Position numbers and translations under genes: made by a program. Positions 28,447 through 40,640 of a DNA stretch of 64,000 nt are shown in pieces (position 1 is the stretch's first letter; the number at the start of each line of letters is the position of its first letter). The stretch is from contig NC_065535.1 of assembly GCF_932294415.1 (NCBI RefSeq), positions 82,233,862 through 82,297,861 of the forward strand, read 5' to 3'. The notes under the pieces are model-generated. The model was not told where the DNA came from, did not search any database, and worked only from the letters and a program-made list of their open reading frames with translations. The stretch is from Quercus robur (taxonomy: Eukaryota > Streptophyta > Magnoliopsida > Fagales > Fagaceae).

Positions 28447-29667
28447 ATGCCCCCAAGATCAAAGACAACGCAAAACATGAGTACCGTGCCCTCGCAGGTA
28501 GAGTCAAGGCCAACAATGTCCCACCAACACCAACCCAACCAGGCGAAAGGTGTCAATAGAGTAGGGGCTAAACCTCAGCAACAGCAAAGGATCCCCACTG
28601 ATAATGCCAACGTTTTTATCGAGGTGTTGCAATCATTGCAACATTCGTAATAGCAGATGATGGAAGAAATCCGTCAAATGAAGGCAGACAAGACGAAGGA
28701 AAAAGGAAACCAGCATGACCCAGAGCATGTAGCAGACAAAGAGGAGACCTCAGTTGGAGGTGCTTCGTAGAATGCAGAACAACATTTTATCACTATAGCC
28801 AGAGTTGCAGCGCTCTTAGAGCAAGAAAAGGCCAAAGCGCCAAAGGAAAGGCTTTATGCGAGAAGACCTCCTTACCCACTGAGAATACTTAGTAAGCCAT
28901 ACCCCGAGAGGTATGAGCCACAAGTTTTTGCACAATATGATGGCAAAAGGGGAAGTGTCGTCGAGCATGTGAGCAAATTCATTGATATCCTTGGCCCTTA
29001 CACGGCAGACGAGGACCTATGTTTTCGAGAATTTTCCAAATCACTGTGTGACCGTGCGTACACCTGGTACACCGGTTTGAAACTAGGGTCAATCTAAACA
29101 TGGGATGTCATGGTTGATGTATTTTGTATTAAATACTTTCACAGAGAATAAACAGTAACGCTTGCGACTTTGCAAGCAACTAAGTAGAAAAGCGGTGAAG
29201 ATTTGATGGAATAGATCAAAAGGTTCAGAGACATAGCACTCGATTGCTATGACCATTGCGAAGAAAAGACGTTAGTAGAAATGTGTATGGGAAACATGAT
29301 TAGGGAGTACATAGCTGTTCTAGAGAATCTTGAAATCTCCTAGTTCGCACAGCTATTGCAGAAAGCTAGAAAGACTGCTCAGTTAGTGAGATCAAGTTCT
29401 GACAGGAAAAACACCCTATAAGCTATGGCAGTATCCACTGATGAAAGAAAGAGGAAATTTGATGGGAGGGAGTATGATACCCCTCCACCACTACCATGTA
29501 CCCCTAAGGAGTTGGACGTGCTCCTAGATAAATGGATCGTAGATGGAGTTTTAAGCCTAACAAAGTTTCCAGAGAGCCCACCAAAGAAGAGCGGAGAGAC
29601 CCGCGTTTTTGCCGCTTGCACAATTTTGTGCAACATCCTACCGCATAATACTGGGCACTCCGCAGAC
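28447..29667 (+). pseudogene. Tat element gag, inactivated
   Basis: From ATG 28447 (MPPRSKTTQN) one frame runs to about 29667, broken only by nonsense codons. The gag core is recognisable: PERYEPQVFAQYDGKRG, CDRAYTWYTGL, GEDLME*IKRFRDIALDC. Gag forms the virus-like particle. I read nine premature stops before 29425 (two adjacent ones after the QSLQHS stretch). All can be explained as CAA to TAA or CAG to TAG. The frame is lost between about 29590 and 29670, after which the pol frame continues. Confidence 0.85.
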
Positions 29668-29669
29668 TA

Positions 29670-32600
29670 GTGCACCGAAGAATCAAAGAAGGGACTCTAA
29701 AGTTGTCCCAGCCAGAAGTCCAAAGAAACCCACTCTCGAACCACAAAGGGAAGGGTATAGTAGTAGTTTTCATTTGTGCAGATCCAGGGGAAGATGAGGG
29801 GGAAAGGTCAGCCCCGCCTGCTACAGCAAATATCACTTTGCAGAAAAGTTTTAGGTTCAAGAACTTGTTTGATCAGTTGGGACTCATAGCAAATGAGTGA
29901 AGGATAGCCACAGAGGCTTTGGTGAGTATTGCCTCCGGGGCAGGAATAGAATGCTAGACATCAAAAGTCACGGATGACAATGCCCTCTTACAAGAAGCAA
30001 ATGAGATCACTTTCAGTGATGAAGATATGAAAGTGTGGTACTTAGATCACAAGAGGCCCCTTTACTTGGCAACATCCATAAATCGAATCCCCATCAAGAG
30101 AGCCTTGGTGGATATGGGCGCTTCCGTGAACCTCATCCCACTTAGTACCTTACAAGCAGCAGGAATTTCAAAAAGAAAGATTCAGGGATGCCCAATGGAA
30201 GTAACAAGATTTGGGAGAAGAGGCGAATATACCGCAAGCTACATTCAACTATGGCTGAAAGTGGGACCAATAGCCTCTTTGGCCCGCTTCCACGTGGTTA
30301 AAATGGACGTCTCATACCACGTGCTATTGGGAAAACCGTGGTTGCATAAGCACCGACTGGTCCTATCCATTTATCATCAGTGCATGAAAGGAAGGTTGAA
30401 TGGTAAAATGATATGAATAGCAACAAATCTGTCACCCTTCGAACAAGCGAAGGCTCATCTAGTAGAAACTATGTTCTATGATAAGTGGGCACCATCCAGG
30501 AAAAGCTCAGTGTCAAAACCATAGAGCACTTTTATGCCTAGGTGGGAACACGTTCAAGATGACCCAGAGCCTGATCTAAGGAGACTATTAATGCAGAAAA
30601 AGAAAAGGAAAGAAGCGCCTACCTTGGAATCAGACGATGCACCACAATGCATTAGGGTTTAGACCCCAAATGGCAAAATCGTCTATAAATTATGAAGGTG
30701 CGCAGGGCCTACATGCGATATGCAAGAGAGCCCCAAACAAGGATTGCAGCATAAAAGTTTGGTGTGCTGCGTAGCTCAAGAAAGTTCACAAGAAGAAAGT
30801 AATATGGAGAAAAAGGAGGGAATCACAACAAAAGATGATAAACAAGTAACAGTAGAAGAAAGATTGGAAGAAGTTGACCTAGGAACCAATCCATAGGAGC
30901 TAAAGCCCATCTTAATTAGTTCAAAATTATCAGAGGAAGAAAAGTTAGAATTAGTATTGTTGCTGAAAGAATTCAGGGATGTTTTCACATGGGATTATAG
31001 CGAGATGCCTTGGTTGGATCCTGAACTAGTGGTACATATGCTAAACTTAGATCTCAAGGCTAAGCCAGTGGCTCAGCTTGCCAGAGTGTTCCACATTGAA
31101 ATAGAAGAGCAGATAGTAAAGGAGATACAGAAGCTGCTGGCCGCGGGTTTCATTAAGCCCATCCAGCACCCACGTTGGTTGTCCAACATTGTGCCAGTAA
31201 AGAAGAAGAATGTGTAGATAAGGTGCTGTGTAAACTTTAGAAATCTCAACAGGGCCTGCCCAAAAGACGAATCCCCGCTGCCAAACATGGACTTGTTGAT
31301 AGATTCTGCAGTAGGAAACGCCATGTTTTCCTTCATGGATGGCTTCAGTGGATACAATCAAATTCGAATGGCGCTAAAAGACGCTGAGAAGACTGCTTTC
31401 AGGACTCCCATAGGCAATTTCTACCATACTGTGATGCCTTTCGGGTTGAAAAATGCATGCGCAACCTACCAACATACCATGACGGCCATATTTCATGACA
31501 TGTGATGTGCATGAAATATATACAATAAAGTACTCACATATCTACATATTTAGCCTTACTTTTATGTTATTTTGTGACTAATTATATAATATCTTTGTGT
31601 TGTAGGTAACAAGGGCTTTACATGCAAAGTGAGGCTAGGCCAATTGAATCAAGCCAACTTACATCCAGCCAGGCATGAATTCAAGAAAAGACCGACCCAA
31701 TTAAATTTAAGTCCAATTGGAGTAAGGAATCAAAGGAAATTTGCTCCAAATCCAAGTCCAATTCGGATTAGGATTCCAGACTACACATCAGTTAGTATTT
31801 TTGGTATAACTTTCGGCTCAGATGTCCAATTGAGATGATTCAAGTTGGGCTGGAACGATAACTTAATGGGCTACAACTTTGTAGTTTACCAAAAGTCCAA
31901 ATTCTGACGTTAAATGGGCCAAAATAGTCGGTTAAGTGAAGCCTAAAAATCTGGGATTTTCTCCAAACGGAAATTCAACTTGTAATAGGATTCCTTGACC
32001 TATTTAAGGGCTCTTTAGGGCAAAATTTGGAGAGGCTGAGGTGGAGGCTAGTGCTAGGGCTGAGGGCTGAATGTATAGAGAGTGCGGCTATTTCTTCGGT
32101 TTTCTTCCATGACAGTTAGTTTTGTTTTATTTGTCTAGTTTAATGTTTAGTATTTTATTTTTGTGTTTTCTTTCAATTACTATGAGTAGCTAAATTTATA
32201 ATTAGGGTTGAGGATGAAACCTTGTTAAGGATTATTAGTAATATTTATGTGATTTGATTTTTCTCACAATAATTGTTCTTTAATGATTTAAATTGTTCTT
32301 GCTTCATATCAATTGACTAAGATGAGATTCTAGATATGAGTTCAATCATGTTTTTCTCATGATTTAGGATTTGTCTTAATTAATTGAATGCTTGGTTTAT
32401 TAATTCTTGATTATAAAATCGGATATATCTTGTGATTTGTTTGACTACGGATACAATTTATGATTTGATTTTATACTTAAGAAGCGAAGAAGAACATGCT
32501 TTTGATTTTTAAAATAAGGGTTTAAATGATGATATTTTCCATGATAACAAGATTGATTTCTAGATTATCATGTAGTGAGTTGGGAAAAATTAATGATCAT

Positions 32601-35600
32601 AAATATATGCTAATATGACTTACAAGGCGGATTCCAAAACCTTAATTCCTTTCTCTTGATTGTTTACATCTTTTTATTGCTTTATATATTTTGCTTAGTT
32701 TAACTATTTGCTTAATTTTATTATTTGCTTAGTTTATTTTATTGTAACCAACCAATTTTTATTTAAACTAGATTAGGATTAATTTGGTTAAGGTTTAATT
32801 AATTTTCCTACGCTCATACAAGTCCCTGTGGGTTCGACCTCGTTCTTGTCCAACTATACTTCGGTACGGTTCGTACACTTGCGAGTATTTTAAAATTTCA
32901 CAACAACATGATGCATCGTGAATTAGAAGACTATATGGATGACATAGTTGTGAAGTCAAAAAGGTGAGAAGATCATGTCTAAATACTGAGAAAGGTGTTT
33001 GAAAGTTGCCGGACCTCCAAGTTAAGAATGAATCCCCTCAAATGTGCCTTTGGAGTATCTTTTGAGAAATTTCTGGGTTTTCTGGTCCATAGCAGAGGAA
33101 TAGATGTAGACCCAGCCAAAGCCACAACCATAGCAACTATGAAGCCGCCTGCCACGGTGAAGGAACTGAAGAGTTTTCTGGGGAAAGTCTTATACATTCG
33201 AAGATTCATCCCTGGTTTAGCATCAATCACTTTGACCTTCGCCAAGTTACTTAAGACGGGACAAAATTTTGAGTGGGGAGAGGCACATCAGACGGCCTTT
33301 AGAAGGTGATAGCAGATTATGACAAACCTTCCTACGGTGCAAGCCTTGATCCGCAAAAGGCTGCTACTGCTCTACTTAGCCACCAGCTTATATGCCATAA
33401 GTGCGTTGATCGCCTAAGAAGATGGAAGCAGTGTTGAGAAACCAATCTACTACATCAACCGCGCTCTAAAAGATGTGGAGACTCGCTATCCTAGGGTAGA
33501 AAGAGCATGCTTGGTGATAGTATATCCTTCGTAGAGGCTACGCCATTACTTCCTAACCTACGAGGTATGGCTGATGATGAAGTCTCACACAATCAAGGCT
33601 CTGTTGCGACAGCCAATCCTCTCTAGAAGGATATCCCAGTGGTTACTATAGTTGTCACAGTATGATTTGAAGGCAGGAATGCTTAGAGCAGTAAAAAGTT
33701 AGGCTATAGTAGACTTATTGGCACAATTCCCAGGAGAAGAGGAATTCCTGCTGGACGACGAAGTTCCAGGGGAGGTAGCCATGGCAGACATAGTTAAAGA
33801 ACAATAGGTAATGAAGTTTGATGGATCCTCGACTACCTACTCAAGAGGCGCAGGAATAGTCCTATATCATGAGGGGGACGAGGCCATGACGTTCTTGTTC
33901 AAATTGGAATTTCCTTACTCAAACAATGTCGCGGAATATGAGGCTTACCTTACCGGGCTAGCTATGGCCCTCGAAATGGAGGTCAAGCATTTAAAGGTAT
34001 TTGGTGATTCCAACCTAGTGGTCTGCCAAACCAAACGAAGTTTCTCTTTGAAGAAACCCAGCTTAGCCCCGCACAGCACAATGGCCTAGAAGATGGAGGA
34101 AAAGTTCTCAACATTTGAAATAGAGCAAGCTCTCAGAAGTAAAAATCGATACGCAGATGTGTTGGCAGCATTAGGGTCACAAATAGCATTTAAAGGAAGC
34201 AACACTAGGGTAGAAGTCAGCAAACGAAATGAGTCTATTATTGAAATGCTAAAGGAGAGATTCCAAGAAGAAAGATGCGAAGAGGATTGGAGGATTCCCA
34301 TAAAGGAAGCCTTGATGAAAGAAGAAGATATGGCAGAATTGGAAGCGTTGAGAGACTACGCCCTGGTGAAATGAGAATTGTATTGCAGGAAGTCAGGAGG
34401 AATTCTGTCGAGATGTGTGGGGCAAGAAGAGGCTCAAAGAAATTTGAAGGAAGTACATGATAGAACCTGCGGGTTCTGCGGAAAAGTCAGCCTATACCAT
34501 AGACTCCAAAGGGCGGGTTTCTATTGGCCAAGCATGGATAAGGACGTGGACCAAGTCTAAACTCGATGCGAGGCTTGTCAACTTGCAACAAAGAGGGAGG
34601 AAAGCTATGCTGTTTTCATCAGTGAGGATTGGAGGAGCCTGTTTGTGCAATACCTGACAGAGGGCATCCTGCCGTAGAAACCTAGTGAAAGATATAAGCT
34701 TAAAAGATTGGCAACACGCTACTTTTTGCACGACAGAGTCATTTTCGAGAAAAGGTATGATAGAGACCTGTTACGATATTTGGGTCCCGAAGAAGCAAGG
34801 GAAATGATAAAGGAGGTATGTGCAGGAGAATGCAAGAGCACCAAGGAAAGAAAAAGTTGTACAGATGCCTGCTATAGATGGGTTATTACTGGCCCACCAT
34901 GAAAAGAGACACAACAGAATTTGTGAAGAAATGTCACAGCTGTCAAGTACAAGACAACTTGATTCACACTCACCCACAGAACTTGCATAGCATGGTCACC
35001 CAATGGCCCTTCCATACCTGGGGGCTTGATTTGGTGACGCCAGTTAATCCACCATCATGTGGGTATATATGGATCCTAGTGGCTACGGAGTACTTTACCA
35101 AGTGGGCGGTAGCAATACCACTCCGTAAAGCCACAAGAGGGGCAGTGGCAAATTTTATCAAGGAAAACATAATTGTTAGGTTTGGAGTACCTCACAGAAT
35201 CATCAGTGACAATGGCACGCCCTTTGTTAACAGTGAGGTGAGGAAAATGCTAGAGTTCTACCAGATTAAGCACCACTGATCATCGCCCTATTACCCTAAA
35301 GGGAATGGGTAGGCAGAGGCGGCAAACAAGACTCTTATAAAGATCATCAGTAAGATGAACCAGGAATATACTAGGGGATGGGCAACGCACTTGCCAGACG
35401 CACTTTAGGCTTACGAAAACTCACCAAAATCAGCCACAGGGTTTTCACCCTTCTCTTTAGTCTACGGAATAGAGGTGATGAGCCCAGCTGAAGTAATGAC
35501 TCCCTCTTTGAGAGTCATGCAAGTATGGAAGAAAGAAAAGGAGAAGGAAGTTTTTGCGGTAGAAAGGTGTGAAGACCAAGAAGGACTGGATGAGAAAAGG

Positions 35601-35877
35601 GAAGAGGCTCAAGAACGCAATCGTAGATATAGACAGAGAATGACTGAAACTTATGGTAGGATGACTAGAGAAGGGAAACTTGTACTAAAGGTAGCAGACC
35701 ACGTCAAGCGAGGTATGACAGGATCATCTAAGTTCTCACCAAAATGGGAGGGACCCCTTGTGATAAGAGAAGTACACGCAAGTGGGTATTATCATTTGGC
35801 CTAGATGGATGGCAAAGATCTAATGGACTCCATCAATGGCAAATGGTTAAAACGATATTACGCTTGAGGAAGAAAGA
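29670..35877 (+). pseudogene. Tat element pol: protease, RT, two RNase H, integrase
   Basis: The broken frames show, in order: protease at about 30090 (LVDMGASVNL, active-site DTG changed to DMG); RT with FMDGFSGYNQI (about 31335) and, after a nested solo LTR, YMDDIVVKS (about 32933); the RT-linked RNase H (YYINRALKDVETRYPRVERA); a second RNase H-like domain at 33811-34090 (KFDGSST...AEYEAYLTGLAMALEM...FGDSNLVVCQ); two H2C2-like zinc regions (GFYWPSMDKDVDQV and GYYWPTMKRDTTEFV); integrase core (WGLDLVTPVNPP, ISDNGTPFVN); and a C-terminal part ending WLKRYYA. Numerous TAG, TAA and TGA codons interrupt it, again mostly at former CAG, CAA, CGA or TGG. Not functional. Confidence 0.9.
31503..32905 (+). 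mobile_element. Solo LTR (1403 bp, Athila-like) nested in the RT domain
   Basis: The sequence starts TGATGTGCATG and ends TTTCACAACA. It is flanked by the duplication ACATG (31498-31502 and 32906-32910). Removing it rejoins the RT reading frame exactly (FHDM|MHRELEDYMDD). The end region GTCCCTGTGGGTTCGACCTC is typical of Athila-type Gypsy LTRs. No internal coding region remains, so this is a recombined solo LTR. Confidence 0.93.
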
Positions 35878-35879
35878 CA

Positions 35880-36236
35880 TCATGTAGCTGTCCCTCTTTC
35901 TTTTTTTTTTTTTTTTCTTTTTTTTTTTTTCTATTTAGTTAGTTCCTTGTTTTCCTTTTTTCCTTTCCTCCAAGTGACCATGTCACAAAACAGTATTATA
36001 GCATTCTTCTATTTAGAATGTAATGAAAAAACTACGAAGTATTAGCAAAAGAAAGCACATTGTATCATAGTCAAAGCAATACTTGTAGCAAAAGCAGTAG
36101 CGAATGTAGTATTATAGTTTACAAAGGGGGAACTATGGCAGTCATGTTAGACTTGCCAAATAAGTACTGTAGAAAATAAAAAGTGTACTAGATAGGGAAA
36201 TAAGGGAAAGGAAACAAAAGGGGGAAATACATGATC
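35880..36236. other. Spacer between pol and the antisense gene
   Basis: Holds an interrupted poly(T) tract (about 35902-35931) and no coding sense. Being the meeting point of the sense pol and the antisense gene, it may carry 3' ends for both. Confidence 0.4.
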
Positions 36237-39200
36237 TCATAAAAGTCCGGAAATAAGAGTCTGATCTCCAAAGCGGTTGGGTCCAACAACACCAGAAAGT
36301 AGGCGCTCACGACGTCCCTCCAAGTCTGTCACCTCCTTCTTCAAAGCCTCAATGCGTGTGTCTATAGCATCCACAGTAGGCTGAACCTTCTTCATGAAGA
36401 AGGCTCGAGCAATCTCTCGCAAATGGTCCAACATGAACTCCACTGCAAAGCCCACTCTAATCAACTCCTGAACTGCGGCTCTCCACTGCAAGATCTTTTC
36501 GGCAGAAATGGTATCGATGGAGTTATGCTCGATATCATTCATCACGCTCCCCAATAACTTCAAGAAATGCTCTCTCGCAGAACGGCCGAAAAGAAACCCC
36601 CTCATGAAGTCTCCACGGCTCCTATAGATTCCCTCCAAATGGGGAGCGCATTCCTCAGGAACCCTGAAGCCGTGAAAATCAACATAAGAAGACCTAGCAC
36701 CCCAGAAGTCCGCAGGATCAAGATCGTTGACCTCGGGCTGGTCAAAGCGGGTGAAGAAAGCTGCAGCCTCGCTCGCGGGATCAGGAACTGTAGTAGAGTT
36801 GTTGTCTACCTCAAACTGAGAGGGTGCAGCTACACCAGTAAGAATTGGACCTGAAAGAAGACATGGAGTACGACATAAAGAATGGATGAAATGAAGGAAA
36901 CAAATCTATGACAGAGATAAGAAAAGAAATGGAAGAAAGAAAAAATACCAGGACCCGTAGAAGTGAGGGCTGCAAGTGTGGCAGAAATAGGAGTTGTAGG
37001 TGTGCTAGGAATGGGGGCTGTAGGCATTGTGATGTCTGCTGCAGTCTTAGGCTCCTCAGGAATATCTGTGGTCAAGGGAATAAACATGTAGAATGAACAA
37101 GTATTGCATTAGAGAGTTATGCATATATATATATATATATATAAATCGGGGGGGGGGGGGGAAGGATGGGAAAGAAAGCCTAACAAGTGCAAGGAATGCT
37201 TACCCAGAGCCTTGGTCTCGTGCTCATCACTGTCCTCCTTGTCGGAATCTGAGATCCTCTTCTTCATGGTAGGCTCATCATTAGAATCCTCAAGAACCTC
37301 CTTAAATCCCTCATCAGAAGACAAATCTGCATCGGGCCCACGAATGGCAGAACTAGGAATAGATGAAGGAGTGACCATCAGAGAAGAACCATCCTTTACT
37401 GCCTGAGATAAAACCGCAAAAGGATCACTGGTCGAAATAACAAAGGGCGTAGTAGGGGAAGCACTCTTAGTCTGAAAAGTAGTTGCAAGAGTAACTCCCT
37501 TCTGAGGAATAGGGGTCTCGGTAGGAATGGAAGCAGACTCACTAACCCTCTCAGTCTGGGCAGCCTCCTCTATAGGACTAGGCTCGGTGGAAGGGATGGG
37601 GGTCTCGGCAAGAGCCCCCTGTGCAGCAGCAGAAGCAAAAGCCATGGCTTTAGCCACCACATCAACCCCATCAAATAAACCCTCCATGGGTGTGCCTATA
37701 GTAGCAGAGACCTCCTCAATCGTAGGGTAATAAATGGAGATGGGCTCGAGGTCAACCTGAAGAACACAAAATAAAAGAGAGGGGGCAGAATAAAAGAGCG
37801 CATGATAAGTGGTGATGCATATATATATATACAAAAAAAAAAGGAGAGAAAGAAATGGGGCACATAATGACATGGCAATGAGAATACATGCAAAAGAAAA
37901 GAACATACTCCAACTCGAGCTCATCAAGCAAGATGAGGCGGGTGACAGAAGTATCCTCCTTATGCTTAGACTGCAAAAAAGAGGGGATAACAAGGAGGGA
38001 AATAAGCAAACATGCATATGGGGTTAGCCGCCGGAAGATCCTATGAATAAGAAAAAATAGAGAAGAAGCAAAATTAGAGATTACATACTCTCCTCTTAAT
38101 GGTGGTAGACGAAGGAGGTGGAGACGTCTTCCTCTTGCTGCCTTGGGTCCTGCTAGAAGGAGGAGCATTAACGGATGGTCGCGAAGCAGCAGGCCTAGAC
38201 TTGCTTACAGTAGGGCGCCTGCTAGAATGGATACGAGCATAAGGAGGAGGAGAACTCTCTAAGACTATGTCACCTATGGGAAGAAGGTCACCCTCAAAAG
38301 GGACAATATCAGAACAAGTTTCGGAGGAGTTATCACCTTTCTTGGCAGGCTTAGGCTTGGCGGAAAGAGACGCAGAGCCTTTTTTCGTGGGTATGGGAAG
38401 GTTCATCACCTTCACTCTCTCTCCCAACCCATAGGGAAATCACCAGCATACCAATACCACCACCCCTTCTCCTTTACATTCCACTCAAATATAGCAGACC
38501 GACTCTACTTCCTAGCATATACCACCACAGACTTGGTGGGAAGAAGTAACCGACGGTTAGCAGAAATGACTGCATGGAGACCATCAGGAGGAATGAGAAA
38601 GAACCCACGGCTGCCCAACAACTCCTGCTCAAATGAAATCATCACAGTCTGTTAGTACCCATGTATGGTTGTAGTGCAAATACTCTCTCTCTATGGACCT
38701 GGAATGGTGACTGCTATAAAACGCCTGCTCCAAAATTCAAAGGCACTATGTCACAAGAATGGTCGAATAGAAGTAGTGAACTCCATGATAGTAGAAAAAT
38801 CATCAGGAATATCCTGATCCAACCTAAACTGCCTCCTCACTCTATCAGCAGAATAGTGCACAAACCAAATCCCCTCATAGGCCAAATAAGGCAACCACCC
38901 AGCATTGGTGGCTACCAAGTATGTGATACCCCTTTCATCAAAACCAGTCAACGTGGTAGTGGTCCCAGCAACATCAACAAAAGAACTTATAACCGAATCA
39001 GCACACATATAATCAGGACCCAAATTCCTATATGCTCTCCAACAAAAACCTACTCCTTTATCAAAGAACTCCATAAAAGGATGCCTAAACGGCTTCAATC
39101 CAACCCAACGAAAAACCAATGGAAAATTAGAGACGGAACGACCACAGAAATCAGTAATGACCTCCAGACATGAATGGTATCTCTCCTTGGCAAAACAGAC

Positions 39201-40238
39201 AGGCCTACACTTCGCTAAATGCCTAGCACAATGCTCCTATAACAAATGCTGCAAGATAGTGCTATAGGCAGAAGTGGTGACCGTGGCAAGAACTTTCCTA
39301 CTTCTCATCACTCTGTAAAATATCTAACTACACATACAGATGACCCAGAAACATAGGGACCGACGGTAGACTCACCCCAACAGATATCTTGATAGCTAAT
39401 CAGAAATAAAGAAGCTTTACAACATAATGAGAGTGAGATTTAAAGATGAACTTACAGAGCCAAAATGTAAAGAAGGCCGCACGGCGAGCCGCATCAGAAG
39501 CCTTGGAAAAAGCCTTAACCCAATATGACAACTTTGCATTGCCACTGATTCCCTTCCTTAACTCAGCCTTCATGGCCTTCTCTTCCGGAGAGTGCTCCAA
39601 AGCATCAGGGTCAACATCACCAAGAATGGCCAAAAGCAATTGGTTTTCACATCTTCTAAGGTCACGGTGATCTTGCCATAGGAAAGAAAGAAAGTATAAG
39701 TAGCGGTACACCATTGGCGGACCAAATGGCGAAGATTGAACAAGTCCCTATAGTTGCATAAACAACGTGACGAGACAATGGCCTTCAACATGTCGGCCTG
39801 CTGTAACGCCGCCATGAAACCCTTGTCGGACAACTCATCGTCTACCTATTCTTTCCAACCCAAAGAGGTACTTGACCCAAATTCGAAGAGAATGGGCACA
39901 GGGAGTGAAGTACCTTGGTATATGACGAGATCGGGGATTGAAGAAGCCAAAGGGGCCCAAGACACCTTCGTGTTGCGACGGCAAATGGAAAGCCTTATGT
40001 GACCCGGTGGCGGAGGCAAGCACTTTCCAGACACCTTCAGGAAATGGGCATAGGTATCGTACCAAGGATTGATGAGAGGAGCACATACATTATCCGGGTC
40101 ACGGTGTCCTTCTTCCTCATCGGAGTGCTCCGATTCGAAGTGAGGAGCGTCTACACTTACGTTTTTGGTGGCAAGATCGTCGGAGGCAATTCCTTTTCCC
40201 TTACGGTAGAAAGAACCTTCGCCTTTCACTGGTGACAT
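36237..40238 (-). pseudogene. Antisense multi-exon plant mobile domain gene inside the Tat element
   Basis: Opposite to pol, from ATG 40238 (MSPVKGEGSFYRKGKG) to the stop at 36237. The N-terminal half (about 39840-38440) is a plant mobile domain (PMD): NYRDLFNLRHLVRQWCTATY, FFLSYGKITVTLEDV, GDVDPDALEHSPEEKA, FRWVGLKPFRHPFMEFFDKG, TNAGWLPYLAYEGIWFVHYS. A Ser/Pro/Lys-rich linker (38427-38074) follows. Three clean downstream exons, 37756-37204, 37065-36949 and 36850-36237, join in phase with GT-AG borders and end in a helical, charged region. A TAG near 39850, a 1-bp frameshift near 39663 and further lesions disable the PMD part, while the C-terminal exons are open. PMD proteins such as Arabidopsis MAIN/MAIL1 act in gene and transposon silencing; what this cargo does is unknown. 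Confidence 0.82.
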
Positions 40239-40629
40239 GGTAGGATGATTGATCGGAGTGGATGGGTGAAAGTGTTTGAGGGAGAAGACGCAGTGAAGAA
40301 AGGGAAAATAAAAAGGTGTTTTGTGTTAGTGACGTTAAAGGAATATGCTTAAGTACTAATGACATTCACGCTGACATGAAAGGATGCAATGGGTCATCCA
40401 TTAGATAAGGCAAGGTATTAATGAAGCGGAAGCTGTGTTTCAGAATAATTGCTAAACTAGGAAATTCGAAGAGACAGCACTGTTCACGGAGAGAAAGAAA
40501 ATAAAGTGGGGCCCACTATTCGAAAAAGCCAGCAAAAAAAGAAAAGAAAAGAAGAAAATACAAAGAAAAGAGAAGAAGAAGAAGAGACTCTTTATTCGCA
40601 TATGAACCGCATGAGCACTTCATATGCTT
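40239..40629. other. Upstream region of the antisense gene
   Basis: A-rich, purine-rich sequence between the antisense ATG and the PPT. It would have to hold the promoter of the antisense gene unless that lies in the 3' LTR. No clear TATA box is seen on the minus strand. Confidence 0.35.
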
Positions 40630-40640
40630 AGGGGACTGAA
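40630..40640 (+). other. Polypurine tract
   Basis: AGGGGACTGAA abuts the TG of the 3' LTR, where plus-strand DNA synthesis is primed. The form fits the Tat group. Confidence 0.8.

Noticed and set aside
36567..37730. Plus-strand ORFs opposite the antisense gene
   Set aside because: They are shadows of the minus-strand exons, which keep phase over introns and show the family motifs.
38661..39173. Plus-strand ORF of 170 codons
   Set aside because: It mirrors the plant mobile domain frame on the minus strand (39119-38751).
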